Shown piece by piece: positions 1 to 10,528 of a stretch of 64,000 nucleotides of DNA (the first letter of the stretch is position 1; each line of letters starts with the position of its first letter). Source of the stretch: Hortaea werneckii (Eukaryota > Ascomycota > Dothideomycetes > Mycosphaerellales > Teratosphaeriaceae); NCBI GenBank assembly GCA_037044905.1, contig JBAOKB010000020.1:806001-870000 (forward strand), written 5' to 3'. The notes beneath the pieces were generated by a model, which had not been told where the DNA came from, did not search any database, and saw nothing but the letters and a program-made list of their open reading frames with translations. The translations under genes and the position numbers were made by a program.

Positions 1-1
1 C

Positions 2-718
2 GGGTTTCGTGGTGACTTCCAACAGAATGCACAGCGAGGTAATGCGCACTCTCACCCGCACGGTTACAACGGTCCTCCGCAACAGCAGTTCCAGCCCACT
101 GGCGGATATCAAGCTCCTGTCGCTCAGTATCAGCAGCCGCAGCAGCAAGGGTATCCTCCTTATGGCGCCTACCCAAACCCAGCTCACCAGCAACAGCAGC
201 ATCCGGAAACTTACCAGTTCAACGGCTACACGTTCCAGTATGGGAACGCTCCCCCTGCGCAAGCGCCGGCCCCGCACCAGCAGTGGTACGGTCAACAAGC
301 CTCGCAGCAGAGTACTCAGCCTCAGCAGCAGACCGAGCAGCAGCAGCCAACGGCGGCGAATGCGTATTACAACTCCAATTACTACCAGCAACAGCAGCAA
401 TGGCAAGCACAGTATGGTGCGTACTACGGGTGGCCACCCGGCTGGCAGCAAGGATACCCGCCGGCAGGCGCCCAACAGCAGCAAACGTCGACTGGTGCGG
501 CATCGACGCAGCAAAACACCGCGACTGGTACGGCCGCAACGCAGCAGAACACCGCGACTGGTACGGCCGCAACGCAGCAGCAAGCTCCGACGGATACGGC
601 GCCGACCCAGCAGCAGCAGCAGTATCCAACGGGTACGGCGCCAACGCCAGAACAGCAGCAATACTTACAGTATCTCTTGCAGACGATGGGCGGTGGTGCT
701 GGTGGCGCGGGGCAGTAG
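2..718 (+). CDS. C-terminal part of a Q/Y/G-rich low-complexity protein (5' partial)
   Basis: An open frame enters from the left edge and ends at TAG 716-718, giving 238 visible residues. The composition is dominated by Gln, Tyr, Gly, Pro, Ala and Thr, with poly-Q runs and a central QYGAYYGWPPGW patch. It ends in a Gly/Ala tail. No folded domain is visible in this part. Such prion-like tails are common at the C-termini of fungal RNA-binding proteins (KH, RRM or La types), so an RNA-binding protein is my guess, but the domain that would decide it lies outside the window. A 33-bp in-frame duplication (506-571) repeats TQQNTATGTAA twice. The frame has uniform codon sense and no stops, whereas the longer overlapping frames lack sensible composition. 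Confidence 0.7.
   Translation, partial: GFRGDFQQNAQRGNAHSHPHGYNGPPQQQFQPTGGYQAPVAQYQQPQQQGYPPYGAYPNPAHQQQQHPETYQFNGYTFQYGNAPPAQAPAPHQQWYGQQASQQSTQPQQQTEQQQPTAANAYYNSNYYQQQQQWQAQYGAYYGWPPGWQQGYPPAGAQQQQTSTGAASTQQNTATGTAATQQNTATGTAATQQQAPTDTAPTQQQQQYPTGTAPTPEQQQYLQYLLQTMGGGAGGAGQ
506..571 (+). repeat. 33-bp tandem duplication inside the Q-rich coding region
   Basis: Two 33-bp units (506-538 and 539-571) differ at one base and encode TQQNTATGTAA twice. They keep the reading frame, so length variation would be tolerated. Confidence 0.9.
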
Positions 719-1352
719 TATGACCACCGTCGCTAAACACGCCATCTTGCGCATCGATCTCGAAGTCTTGAAGTAGGCTGTCGCGATTGGTTATACGATC
801 CTGAATGCAAAAGTGTAAGATAAGAAGGTCGAGAGGAGGAAACTTTTCATGGCGGAAGCGAGATGTAAGATAGCAAGACATACGGAAAGTGAGGATGGAA
901 GGACGGGAAGATGAATGCTACGCATCGTAGCGATGATGATAAGATACGATCTCTGATATAGGTAAGACCTCTCTCTCTGTTGAACAGAGTTGAGGCGATA
1001 TCAAATCGAAATCAACCTTTGCAATCCGAAGCTCCCCAAATAAAGCCCGTGAACATTGAGTGATGTCGTCGTGGCTTGCAATATTCTTCAGACGATGCCC
1101 ATACAAAGAAGTAAGCCCCCTTTGCTCGCCATAATTGTTGCTGTGAAATCGAATCGGTTCTTCGAAGAAACGGTCATTAATTTTACCTTTAATGCCGCGG
1201 TACAATAGTCCAAAAAAAAAAAAATTCCACAACGCCTTCCCCCCTTTCGCCATCGCTAAAACCCAGGATACAACAAATGTACAGTAAGATGGAAACGAGA
1301 GCCCATGGCTTTAAGAAAAGAACGATGGGCGTCTCTCTTAGTGACTCCATCC
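719..1352. other. Intergenic stretch, no gene seen
   Basis: This is the 3' flank of the Q-rich gene. A 111-codon minus-strand frame at 918-1253 has no recognisable domain and ends in a poly-A/T run (about 1208-1220). I see nothing else to support. Confidence 0.6.
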
Positions 1353-1577
1353 CTACCTCCGGTGAGGTGGTCCGAACCCAAACGCGGACGCCGGTCGTGA
1401 GTCCAGCGGCGAAGGGGGCGGCGGCGCCGTCTCGTCCTGTTGGACGACGCGCAGCGAGAGGTTGTTGCGCGGCTTGCTGGCCGAGGCCTTGAAGGCTTGG
1501 TGGATGTCGTGCGTGGAGAAGGAGTCGTTGCGGGGGAGCTGGGCGCGGGCCGTGGGCATGGGCATTGAGTCGGTCAT
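1353..1577 (-). CDS. Possible small Ser/Pro-rich protein, 74 aa
   Basis: This minus-strand frame starts at ATG 1575-1577 and ends at 1353. The predicted 74-residue protein contains the block LPRNDSFSTHDIHQAFKAS, followed by a basic segment and a Pro/Ser-rich tail ending FGFGPPHRR. It looks like ordinary fungal protein sequence rather than a random frame, because the non-repetitive first half has balanced composition. The open frame extends upstream through a poly-Thr stretch (ACC/ACA repeats), which looks like 5' UTR. That is why I chose the inner ATG. A donor-like AG|GTAGGG lies at the stop codon, so the gene may have a further exon toward 1277. I do not recognise the family and assign no function. 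Confidence 0.35.
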   Translation of the reverse strand: MTDSMPMPTARAQLPRNDSFSTHDIHQAFKASASKPRNNLSLRVVQQDETAPPPPSPLDSRPASAFGFGPPHRR

Positions 1578-4500
1578 TGTGGTGGTTGTGGTGAGGTTGG
1601 TAGTAGTTGTTGTGTGGAGATGGAAGTGAGAGTAGTCTGTGGGTGTGACTACGTCTTTTTTTGCTGTCGGTGACGACGAGTGGCTTGACTTTGGTTGGGA
1701 TGCGTAGAGTCTTTGTGTGTGCGGGTTTGGGCTGAGAACTTGAGACAGATGACTTTCAAGTGGCACCAAATGGCAATAGTAGTATGAGTGTTTAGTGGTA
1801 AATTGGGACTATGGACTGGAGAAGGAATCCGGAAGAGATATGCGACGAGACAGAAGATTATATACCGCAAGATGCGTTGTCACCCCCTTACCTCAGCACT
1901 GTCCACGGTACACCTAATATGGTGAGATCCATGATGTGTCGCTCCGTATCGGCGGGAAAGCTTGGAAGTCTGGAAGGGAAAAACCAAACATCCATGGATG
2001 CCTCCCTGTCTCTCCGCGATCTCCACCTCCGGATAAGTGCAACGGCCTTGCATCGCGTGCGACCGCTTGTGTAGACGGCCGCCTCCTCAGCGAATCGGAG
2101 CCGCTGGCAGCCTCGAGTGTAATTCTAGACTCCTTCTCCCGAAACCCGCGGGTGCGAGTCATCAAACGAGACGAAGGCGGGTTAGGAAACAGGTCGTGAG
2201 ACGGACGGCCGACAGCCTCACCGCTGCCCGGCTTCTTTTTCTGAAAAGCCCCACCAGAAAAAAGTAAAGTCCCGGCACCACCGCGCGTGTACAGTAGTAC
2301 GTTGATACGGTACTGTACATACATACCCAGGTCGGTAGTCGACGTGGGGGGAGCAACGCAACCGACCGCCTTGCGTTTGCGTGTGCATCGGGCGGAAGAA
2401 CGCGTGTCAGGGCCACACAAGCACACGACCAAAAGACTCGTATTATTATGCCATCAGGACGAAAATGGATCGCTCTGGAGTCTCCCCTCTTCACCAGCCA
2501 GATACACCAACGTTCTGCTCGAAGCCAATCGAGCGCTTATATCAGAGTCATCCCCCGATATCGTCCATAGTAATCAGACCGTAGTCGATTAGGCTCGTCA
2601 TATTGAGTACTCCCGCGTTTCATCTCCTTCTCCACGCTCCCACCCTTCCTTTTCCGCAGCCCTGGTTAGAGTAATGTACGGGGTCGGGCGCTTCGCGGGC
2701 CTACGTTCCGATCCACGGATCAACAGCTCACCCGCTGCTTCGAGTCTCGACCTGCACTGTCTGCCAGCGCTTCCCGAGCTTGCCTCCAATGCGTCGTCAG
2801 AGGAGGTCCACCGCTCTTTTTAAGATCGACAGGTGCCACCGGGAGTAAGGTGGACATGCGTCGTGGATTGTTGTTGAATGGCCTGCAAACTTTTTTCCAA
2901 GCCTTTCACACCGGCCTTGTCTCCGGGTAATATTGGCTTCTTCAACCCATGTCACATCACCAAACTCTCCAGATCGAGACAGTTTGGCGTCAACCCGTTA
3001 CGCCGAGCAGACGAAATGACGACGGTGGCCGGGCTAGGTATGGATTTCTACACCCATAGAACGACCTCTCCCTTCTTATTCGCTTCGCTATGGGTGGTGT
3101 TGGAATTTCGGTGGTAGATCGACATGCTGCATGTCCATGCTCGGCGTGGGGGCGCCAGCGTCTCGATCTATCATGGATTTCTGTTCTTCGTGATGCACCG
3201 CCTTCTTGAACACGACAGCGAGGTGCGACGCCGCTGTGGGTATCTCACCAACATGTTCCCAAAGGATAGAGCTGCATAAGCTACTTCCCGTTCGCACCTG
3301 TCTTTGGAACTGGTGGAAAGCACTACTTGTCGTGTGTCCCCGACGGAACGGCTCATATGGGTAGGTACACCAGGCAGCACACGAATACAACGCTACTTCA
3401 CGGTCTCGACCTTTCACCGATCAACATTCAGGCACACGGCTTCATCACTGGAAAATTATTCATATACCCTTATCAGACGCCGCGGTGGATATCTCCTTGT
3501 CCATTTGGACTTTGAAACGGTGACCATCAGGCTCGAGAATCGGCGTCAGCCTTCGACACTCACACTGTGTATGCCATCTGCGCGGAAGACATCAAAATCT
3601 AGCTGCAGTGACTTGAGTCTTCCCGCCGGAAATAGTGGGCCGGATGTATTTCCTATGTCGAGTGGAGTTGGGGAGTGCACATCGAACCTCGAGACTCCTT
3701 GCAATGCTTCTAGATCATCTTTCATCTCTCGTATCGTCTATGGCGTCCTCGGTTTCCCTCTCGCACAAGCTCCTGAGTTAACCCAGTCGCCAGCACAGCT
3801 ACATCTCCTTCAGCGACGGATCTCGGAGCACAGCGTAATACCGTTTCTGGAGCGAGCGATACAGGCTAGGTCTAGGAACGTATCAGGCAGTGTGCGATTT
3901 GAAGTGCCAGACCTAACTGCCTGAGTCACGCTGGATTTCCCTAGTCGGGCTTGTGTGCTAGCAAGCTACGCCATCGGCTCTACAGTAGGACTACTGTGTG
4001 AGAAAGGCTCGCCAACCGGCGTCATGTTCTCAGGCATTGGTTGTCCGCATCTTGGTGTCCTAGGCAGAGAGAGGGAGTGCCCACCTACCCAGCCTCTGCT
4101 CGTTCCTTGAGAGGGTAGGAATCGTTAGGAAAGCACGGGTCTTCCTTGGCTAGACGAGTACGTGTAAGGACGCTAGGTCCTTTGTGTGACGGTGTAGGAG
4201 ACATGTTGAAGTTCGGTCTTGTCTTGATTTGTCCTGTCTTGGTTTTTCTTGTCTTGAGTTGTCTTGTCTTGAGTTTTCTTGTCTTGAGTTGTCTTGTCTT
4301 CAGTTGTCTTGTCTTGTTCTGTTCTGTCTTGTCTTGTCTTGTCTTGTCCTGTTCTAAACTGTCTTGTTCCGGTCCGTCAGGTCTCGTTTCGGACTGGATT
4401 GGTTTCAACTGCCCCTAATTTCACTTATTTTGTTTGGGAATGTCTTGTTCTGAAATGCCCTATTTGCAAATGTCTTGTTTGAAATGTGAACTGTCTTGTT

Positions 4501-5111
4501 TCAAAATGTCTTGTTTTAACCCGTCTTGTTGTAAACCGTCTTGTTTTGAACCGCCATTGATTTGTCTTGTTTTGAAATTTGCTGGCCCTGCTAGCTTTCA
4601 ATCAATATCCGACCGCTTTTTGATTGACCTTTGCCAAATTGTTCATTTGAGACCCGCTATGGGGAGGGGGGCGTTGGCTTTAGGGTTATGCAGGGTTGTT
4701 GGGTTTTGCTTCGCGCGCACTCGACTTGGGCAGTATCTAAATGACATCCCTCTAAGACTTGCGGTATCCAGGAAAATAAGAGTATTTATCTTGGTGTAAG
4801 CTTGTAAACTTTGTACAATGTATTTCTGCTGTTGACCAAAGGTTGCACCATTGAAGGGTGAAGTATGCAATTTTCGTAAACAAATCGTGAACACTCATTT
4901 CATCAGGGATGTGATCGACTCCTATGGAAACGTGGGCATCGACGATCACCTCCAAATCTTGAATGAAATCGTTTGAAAGCCGCGGGTTTGATGTCGCTGA
5001 AGTATTAACAAGAATTGGCTATTAAGATTACTTGCAATTGAAAGGTGGTTCCTCGTCTTTTACATCCGGGAACTTGTCCTCGGCATCTATTTATTGCTCC
5101 GATGCGATCCG
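1578..5111. other. Long gene-poor stretch
   Basis: About 3.5 kb holds no frame that I can support. The longest candidate, plus strand 3304-3924, lacks an ATG in its first half and shows no domain. The region contains a TTGTC-type array at 4216-4578. Sequence from about 4570 to 5040 is visibly richer in A/T than the flanks. The part next to 1577 could hold the promoter of the small candidate gene. The part next to 5112 is the 3' flank of the PPR gene. Confidence 0.6.
4216..4578. repeat. Degenerate TTGTC / TGTCTTGTTTnAAA simple-sequence array
   Basis: The first half consists of closely packed CTTGT/TTGTC pentamers with interruptions (for example around 4320-4350). The second half, from about 4440, changes to a roughly 16-bp unit of the form TGTCTTGTTTnAAAn, repeated with substitutions. 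The copies diverge, so the array is old or mutated. Antisense and sense frames across it give repetitive pseudo-proteins (LKTRQ or LVLSCLV repeats), which I do not regard as genes. Confidence 0.85.
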
Positions 5112-7379
5112 CTAAAGCATGCCACGCAGCCGTCGAATTGTGTTTCTGCTTTCGCTAAGGTCATGAAGGCCTGTTGCCGAGATCGGCGTGTCACCCGACT
5201 CCTCAATCTTATCACTCAGACCTACGCTGCGAGCTGATTTAGAAAGTGTGCTCTTTAGGACCCGCTCTCTCGGAGGAGGTGCAACGCCGGCGGCAATAGC
5301 TTCGTCTACCGCTTTTTCATAGGCCTGATCATGGATTTCTGCCCAGGCGAGCAGATTGTTTATCATCTTCCAATTCTCATACCGGAGCTGCCCTAGGGGC
5401 AGATTCGTTTCACTGATAGTCCGATACAAGCCTGGCGAAGACGTGAGAGCAGGCTGGCCATCATTGGCGTCCTCTTGCGGCTCTGTTGTCATTTCGTCGT
5501 ACAGCCGACGGAGCTCGACCTCGGGTAATCGAAGTTCTTCTGGTGGAGGCAGTATAGCCAATGGTGGAGTTTGTTGACTAAAATCTTGCGTTCTAGGTGG
5601 TTCCACTGTGCGGTCATGGAAGACGACCATATCAGCCCGGAAGACTTCCAGCTGCGAAAGTAGAGACTTCACATCCAAGGCGGCGGCCATAGTTGAAGAG
5701 GGACCAGCATCGTCGCTCTCAAGTCGCTCATAGATACTGTGCACCTCCTCCTCCGTCAAATACGACTCCATGCCTATGCACGCCTCTTTTGCAAAATCAA
5801 TAGCACCACTCATCTTAGCAGCCTTCACTAGTACATGGAAGTCGGTCGTGTCAGGCAATGAACCATCTCTTGATTTGAAGGTGACAAGTTCATTCCACGA
5901 TGCTGCTACGAGATCCTGATCGCGAACCAAACCAGCAGCGGTAAGTACCGACCTTCTGGTGACATGGGTAGGCTCCTTCTTGACAGAAGCAGCGTTTTCC
6001 AGAGCTATGTCAATGAGATGTCTTGATTGACCAAAGCCAGCGACATTGACGATGAAAGAGTTGAAAGCAACAATGCCCGGTGTCACACTATATCGCGCAA
6101 ATATGTCAAAGAGTTGGCGTAAAAGGCCTGTCAGGGCATTTGCGACCCGCCTTTTATCTTCCGATTCAAGTGCGGCGAAGCCCTTAAGACGCACAGTCTG
6201 TGTCATAGCGATAGCCAATTCGTCCAACAGATTTCCAGTGAGATGGCCGCCGCCGCCGACGTACAAGTAAGCCGTCAGCAGCATCTGCCTCAAGACGGAG
6301 ACGTATCCGTCCGGGGATCTCATATCAGCATTGCCACGCATCTCAGCGAGCATTCTCCTCACACTTTGATGATAAGAAGGTGGTTTCCCTGCTCGACACG
6401 CCATTGCATAAACAGCGAAGGATTCTGCCAGCGGGCGTTCCTCAACGAACACGTCGAAGAACCTAGAAGGGGTTTCAATGGGGTAGAGTCGCAAGGCTGT
6501 GTCCAAAGCCAAATAGGCCGATTTCGAGTCACCTCGTAGCAGTCGTGCGGAGAGAATTCCCTGCAATAAGACCATAGGAATGCCTGGTATCGTCGTGGGC
6601 GCTTCCCGGTCAGCCAGGATTGAATTGGGCGCGAGATAGTAAGCGTTAAACTGGCCCGGAAACCGCTCAAGTGCTCGCTCGTATAGCCCCTCCAGCTCAG
6701 ACAGGGGATTTCCATTCACGGCTAGTAGATCAATTGCGACTCCATACACGCCTTTGTTGACATACTCGTCGTCTTGGTTTTCTAGCCAGTGCCAAAACGC
6801 CACGCCGGATCCGAACGCCCCAGATTCCTTGAAAAAACCGAGCAAATGAAGATGCGCGCGACAGTCGGGCGCCAGATCCCCCTTTCGAATGTGCGCCACG
6901 ATTTTCTCGGCGAACGCAACCAAGTCATCCATGTCTTGCCGCTTTGCTTCGGTAGCGGGCGCCCTACACTGCCTCCTGTAAGCCTCGTGAAGGCACTGGC
7001 ATATTCTCCATGTGGCAGATCTATGCAAGGCGCGGTAATCCTGCATCTGGCTGAAGATGCTGATCACATCTTTAATGTTGACATCGGTTATCGCTTGTGC
7101 CAACGCTTGCTCCAACTGGAGCTCGTTGGCGGAGCCAGAGCTGGACTGAGGATGCAACTCAGCCTCTCTCTCCTGACGCTGCCGTCTGCGGACATGCTTG
7201 GGCACATGATACGCATAGTGGCGAGATTGCTGCTGCCATGCGGGGAGCCTCTCACTTTGGGTGATGGTTGGTGAATGGATCCGGGAGGTAGCTCTCGAGG
7301 CGATGACAAAGGAAGACAGCCATCTCTGATGAGCTTGAAGCTCCGCCTGGCTCCTCCGCAATGCCGTAGACAATAGCAT
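5112..7379 (-). CDS. Mitochondrial PPR-type protein, CIA84-like
   Basis: A single uninterrupted frame of 755 residues starts at ATG 7377-7379 and ends at TAG 5112-5114. The N-terminus is rich in Arg, Ser, Ala and Gln with few acids, like a mitochondrial targeting sequence. The middle is a long alpha-helical array of weak PPR/TPR-like hairpins (for example VAFNSFIVNVAGFGQSRHLI and NTDF-type helices). Overall length, helical make-up and the C-terminal RYENWKMINNLLAWAEIHDQ block resemble fungal complex I intermediate-associated protein CIA84. CIA84 helps assemble the membrane arm of NADH dehydrogenase. That identity is from memory of the family and is moderately sure; a related mitochondrial RNA-binding PPR factor is the alternative. 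It is divergent from coatomer zeta, with 226 bp between the start codons. Confidence 0.7.
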   Translation of the reverse strand: MLLSTALRRSQAELQAHQRWLSSFVIASRATSRIHSPTITQSERLPAWQQQSRHYAYHVPKHVRRRQRQEREAELHPQSSSGSANELQLEQALAQAITDVNIKDVISIFSQMQDYRALHRSATWRICQCLHEAYRRQCRAPATEAKRQDMDDLVAFAEKIVAHIRKGDLAPDCRAHLHLLGFFKESGAFGSGVAFWHWLENQDDEYVNKGVYGVAIDLLAVNGNPLSELEGLYERALERFPGQFNAYYLAPNSILADREAPTTIPGIPMVLLQGILSARLLRGDSKSAYLALDTALRLYPIETPSRFFDVFVEERPLAESFAVYAMACRAGKPPSYHQSVRRMLAEMRGNADMRSPDGYVSVLRQMLLTAYLYVGGGGHLTGNLLDELAIAMTQTVRLKGFAALESEDKRRVANALTGLLRQLFDIFARYSVTPGIVAFNSFIVNVAGFGQSRHLIDIALENAASVKKEPTHVTRRSVLTAAGLVRDQDLVAASWNELVTFKSRDGSLPDTTDFHVLVKAAKMSGAIDFAKEACIGMESYLTEEEVHSIYERLESDDAGPSSTMAAALDVKSLLSQLEVFRADMVVFHDRTVEPPRTQDFSQQTPPLAILPPPEELRLPEVELRRLYDEMTTEPQEDANDGQPALTSSPGLYRTISETNLPLGQLRYENWKMINNLLAWAEIHDQAYEKAVDEAIAAGVAPPPRERVLKSTLSKSARSVGLSDKIEESGDTPISATGLHDLSESRNTIRRLRGML

Positions 7380-7605
7380 TTGGTGGTCGAATTAATGAAA
7401 GCATGTGAAAGGGAGAGCAGGCGGAAGTCAGAAAGTTTGGAGGCTGAGCGGGCCCAGCCGGCACTACTGTGACCCTGATCATGGTGAACCTCCAACGACC
7501 ACCTGTCTGCACCCATTGATTGACTTTGATTGAACCCCAAGCATTGCCGGACCCAGGAACCTTTCATACATATCAGTCGTCCGGAAGAAAGTACTAATCG
7601 CAATC
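7380..7605. promoter_or_regulatory. Shared divergent promoter, PPR gene / coatomer zeta
   Basis: These 226 bp separate two ATGs pointing away from each other, so both promoters must lie here or overlap neighbouring 5' UTRs. No obvious TATA box is visible. Confidence 0.6.
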
Positions 7606-8262
7606 ATGGCGCCCAACATGTCCCTCTTCTCCGTCAATGCCATCCTGATCCTCTCCACCGACGACTCGTCCCGCATCCTCACCAAGTATTACTCTCCCCC
7701 ACATGTCCCGCAAGGTGCGCAGGGCAACAACTACCCAGGCGCCAATCCATACACGAGCTTGAAGGACCAGAAGGCATTCGAGAAGGGTCTCTTGGAGAAG
7801 ACGGCGAAGCAGACCAGCGATGTTATCCTCTATGACAACCGGGTGGTGGTCTTCAAGATGGAAAGCGACGTGATGCTGTATGTGGTGGGCGGAGCGGAAG
7901 AGAACGAGATTATGCTCTACAATGTGATCCTTGCCCTGAGGGACTCGCTTAACATTCTGCTCAAGTACGTTTGGACCCTTTCCCTTAAACCTCATGAGCC
8001 TCGCTGACCATCGATCAGAAACTCCGTCGACAAGCGCACATTAATCGAGAACTACGACCTTGCCTCCTTGTGCATAGACGAGATTGTAGACGACGGCATC
8101 ATATTAGAGACGGACCCAGTCATCATAGCCAGCCGGGTCAGCCGACCACCCGCGCAGGATGCACCGAACATGCAAGGCCTTGACCTCAGCGAAGAAGGTC
8201 TGCTCAAGATATATCAATTCGGCAAGCAGAAGCTCGGAGAGCGGTTGCGACAGGGATTGTAG
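7606..8262 (+). CDS. RET3: Coatomer subunit zeta (COPI coat)
   Basis: Two exons, 7606-7964 and 8019-8262, are separated by a 54-bp intron (GTACGT..CAG), giving 200 residues. The small subunit of the COPI coat complex is involved in Golgi-to-ER retrieval transport. The protein has the longin-like fold signature: an N-terminal SLFSVNAILILSTDDSSRILTKYY strand-helix unit (read in pieces), then the DVILYDNRVVVFKMESDVMLYVVGG core. The second exon carries the helix TLIENYDLASLCIDEIVDDGIILETDP, typical of zeta-COP. Length matches the family (about 180-200). The intron falls in LLK|NSVDKR and restores the conserved frame. The start is the first ATG in the open frame. It converges with the MYST gene downstream. 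Confidence 0.93.
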
Positions 8263-8740
8263 ACGGTCTACGTCCTTTACCGGGCTACGGTGCATCAGCG
8301 ATGGAGTTACGGAGTTATGTAACGGAGAAGCCAGACGTGGGCCCCTTTGGAAAAGTGTTCTATCTGTACGAGAGATGCCAACAATCGCCATGCGATCTTT
8401 CTACCCATCCTTCACGCTTATGCGCAATCTCACTTCTGTCACCTTCATTTTGGAAAGGATGCCCTTCGGTCTCGCCTGCCAGAGCGTGTTTGAAGCGTTC
8501 CCAAGGGATTCAAAATTGTCAGCGTTGGGTATGATCATTACAAATCGCACTATGCCTTCACCAAGTCCCTCAAAAGGCACCCTATTCGACAGAAACACAG
8601 TGAAAGTCTAAGGCGATGTGCCTTCTTGAGGCTTGCTACAGGTTCTATGCTTTGCAAAATAAGGGTATCATAAACAAATCCCAATCTCTAGACGTACCAA
8701 CAGACTGCTCGTGAGTGCAGTCTCATTCACCTCGCCATCA
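8263..8740. other. Convergent intergenic region
   Basis: 3' flanks of coatomer zeta (+) and the MYST acetyltransferase (-). No gene seen; overlapping frames here have no domain. Confidence 0.6.
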
Positions 8741-9937
8741 CTAGTCCGACCCGCTCTCAACATCCTCTTCACTCTCTTCGTCTTCCACAAAAGCATTCTC
8801 ATCAATCAGCGGCTCCGTACTGACGCCCACCTTCTCCGCCCACGCTCTAAGCTTGGCCTTATTAACCACCACGCTCCCGCTCGCAGTCTTCCTACTCTCC
8901 ACGACATCCATCTCCCGCAAGGCCGCCACGACATCTTCCTGCATAATATACGTCTCCTCGCTTATCTCCTTGATCGTGACCGTCTTCTTGAGGTGGCAGC
9001 TCATAAGATACCGATACACTTCCCCGCACCAGTAGACGATATACCCTTTCCTTCCCAGCTGGCTTAACGGCTTCTCCGGCCCTCCAAAGCGGCCTTCCCG
9101 CCGACCTAGCACGTACGAGGCGGCGATCAAGACCTGTCCGAGCCCGCGCTTCTGCCACGGCGGGAAGATAAGGATGCAAGCCACATTGTTATTGTCCCAG
9201 CTCATCTTCTCCTTGGAGAAGAAGCCGACCACTTGACCGTAGGGGTGGCTGTCCGTTCTGAGGAGGAGGGGGTAGTAGAGGAACGTGCTGACGTCGAAGA
9301 AGACGGATTTGGTGTCGAGGAAGAGCTTGGAGAGCAAGGAGAGGTTTTGGGCGTAGAGCTACACATCACACACGGAGCCTGTCAGTGACAGTTTTTCGGT
9401 GTGGTTTGCTCTTTTGGGAGATAAGAGAGAGAAAGGTAGAGGAGGAAGAAGAAGTAAAGAATCTCGCGCATCTACCTACCTTGTGTTCTTCCCCATCCAG
9501 CTCATGGATGATGTAGTCGCCTTTCTCATAGACGACGCGGCCGGGCGCCGGTTCTTCTCTTAACGGACACACTTTCTTACTCTCACCATCAGTTCTCATG
9601 GTTCCCTGACTTTCCAATCCCAGCAAGAAGCAAGCCCGGCGGCTACAAAGACAGACAGCTTTTTTGCTTGGGATCACCAAAGACTACTCACACAATGCGC
9701 ACTGTACTTCATTATCTCCGGCGTGTACCGGAAGCACCACTGGCACACATACAGCCTTTCTGCTTTCCGGCCGCCTACGAGGTCCTCCGGGTAGAAGGAA
9801 GGATACCAGGGTTTGATGTGGAGGTTGCCGAGGAAGAGGTTCGCGACGCTGCCTTGCATTGAGGCGGGGGGTCGATTCGCAGGGCGGGTGGGTGAGAGGA
9901 CTGTCGAGGGAGATGTGGGCGGCATTGTCACGGCCAT
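8741..9937 (-). CDS. MYST-family histone acetyltransferase, Sas2-like
   Basis: Three exons are inferred: 9692-9937, 9480-9575 and 8741-9358, with introns of 116 and 121 bp, giving 319 residues. MYST enzymes transfer acetyl from acetyl-CoA to histone lysines. The MYST zinc finger is visible as C65-x2-C68-x12-H81-x3-C85. The last Cys lies across the first intron, and only the AAG acceptor at 9576 restores the family spacing H-x3-C. Exon 2 gives the YEKGDYIIHELDG strand. Exon 3 gives AQNLSLLSKLFLDTKSVFFDV, the catalytic Cys (about 175) in NNNVACILIFPP, the acetyl-CoA loop QKRGLGQVL, and PEKPLSQLG with the general-base Glu. The acidic C-tail (EEDVESGSD) is unusual but plausible. Lack of a chromodomain and the short length point to Sas2 rather than Esa1; Sas2 deposits H4K16 acetylation in yeast. 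Confidence 0.88.
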
Positions 9938-10528
9938 GATGGGTTGCGCAGCACCGTTGTCAGGCGCGCTTCGTAGGTAGAATTGGGAAGGAGACTTCGA
10001 CGCGGTTGGAGGTCGCGACTGAGGTGAGGCGCGGCGGTGCGATGTGATTGGATGGTGCGAAGCGGACGCTAGCGGCGGGTACGATGCGACGTGAATGTCA
10101 GTGAGGCTTTAAGCAGAACGACGCAGGCATGATGAGTACCATATACCTACCTACCCAGGTAGGTCAGATAGATGAGTTCCGTCGATGCTCAAGCAAACAT
10201 TGTTGAAGCCACGAACAGAGAGCGGCCAAAAAACAGACCAGAGACTTACACGCGTGTGCGGTCGCCTCTGCGTTCCACACTTTCAAACATTAACGATATT
10301 CCTGGCAATATACATAAGTTGTAAGAAGAAAATCACGAAGGCGTAGTTGGGTAGGAAGCACAGCATTCATTGAGCGCCCCCGTAGCATCGTCAAGCATCG
10401 CAACTATGGTATACTCCTCCCACACACGCCCAGCGCCAGAACACCAGTGACCCTTATACAAACATACGATTCTTGCCCCACATCACTACATCGTCTTCTC
10501 ATCGCAGCCGCCCCTGAAGATAGAGTGC
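9938..10528. other. Promoter side of the MYST gene and 3' flank of MCM2
   Basis: No gene seen. It contains a perfect 8-bp inverted repeat ACCTACCT-4 bp-AGGTAGGT at 10145-10164, a sequence word that recurs in other non-coding parts of the window. Confidence 0.6.
10145..10164. repeat. Inverted repeat ACCTACCT/AGGTAGGT
   Basis: The arms 10145-10152 and 10157-10164 are exact reverse complements with a 4-bp spacer. The element lies between MCM2 and the MYST gene. The function is unknown; it could be a binding site for a dimeric regulator. Confidence 0.6.

Noticed and set aside
918..1253. 111-codon minus-strand frame
   Set aside because: Poly-Phe from a T run and no recognisable family; likely a chance frame in intergenic DNA.
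3304..3924. 206-codon plus-strand frame in the 1.6-5.1 kb gap
   Set aside because: No ATG near its start, no domain, irregular composition, and no splice signals linking it to another exon.
4085..4482. Repetitive frames on both strands (LKTRQ repeats; LVLSCLV repeats)
   Set aside because: They are translations of the TTGTC array and have no independent coding evidence.
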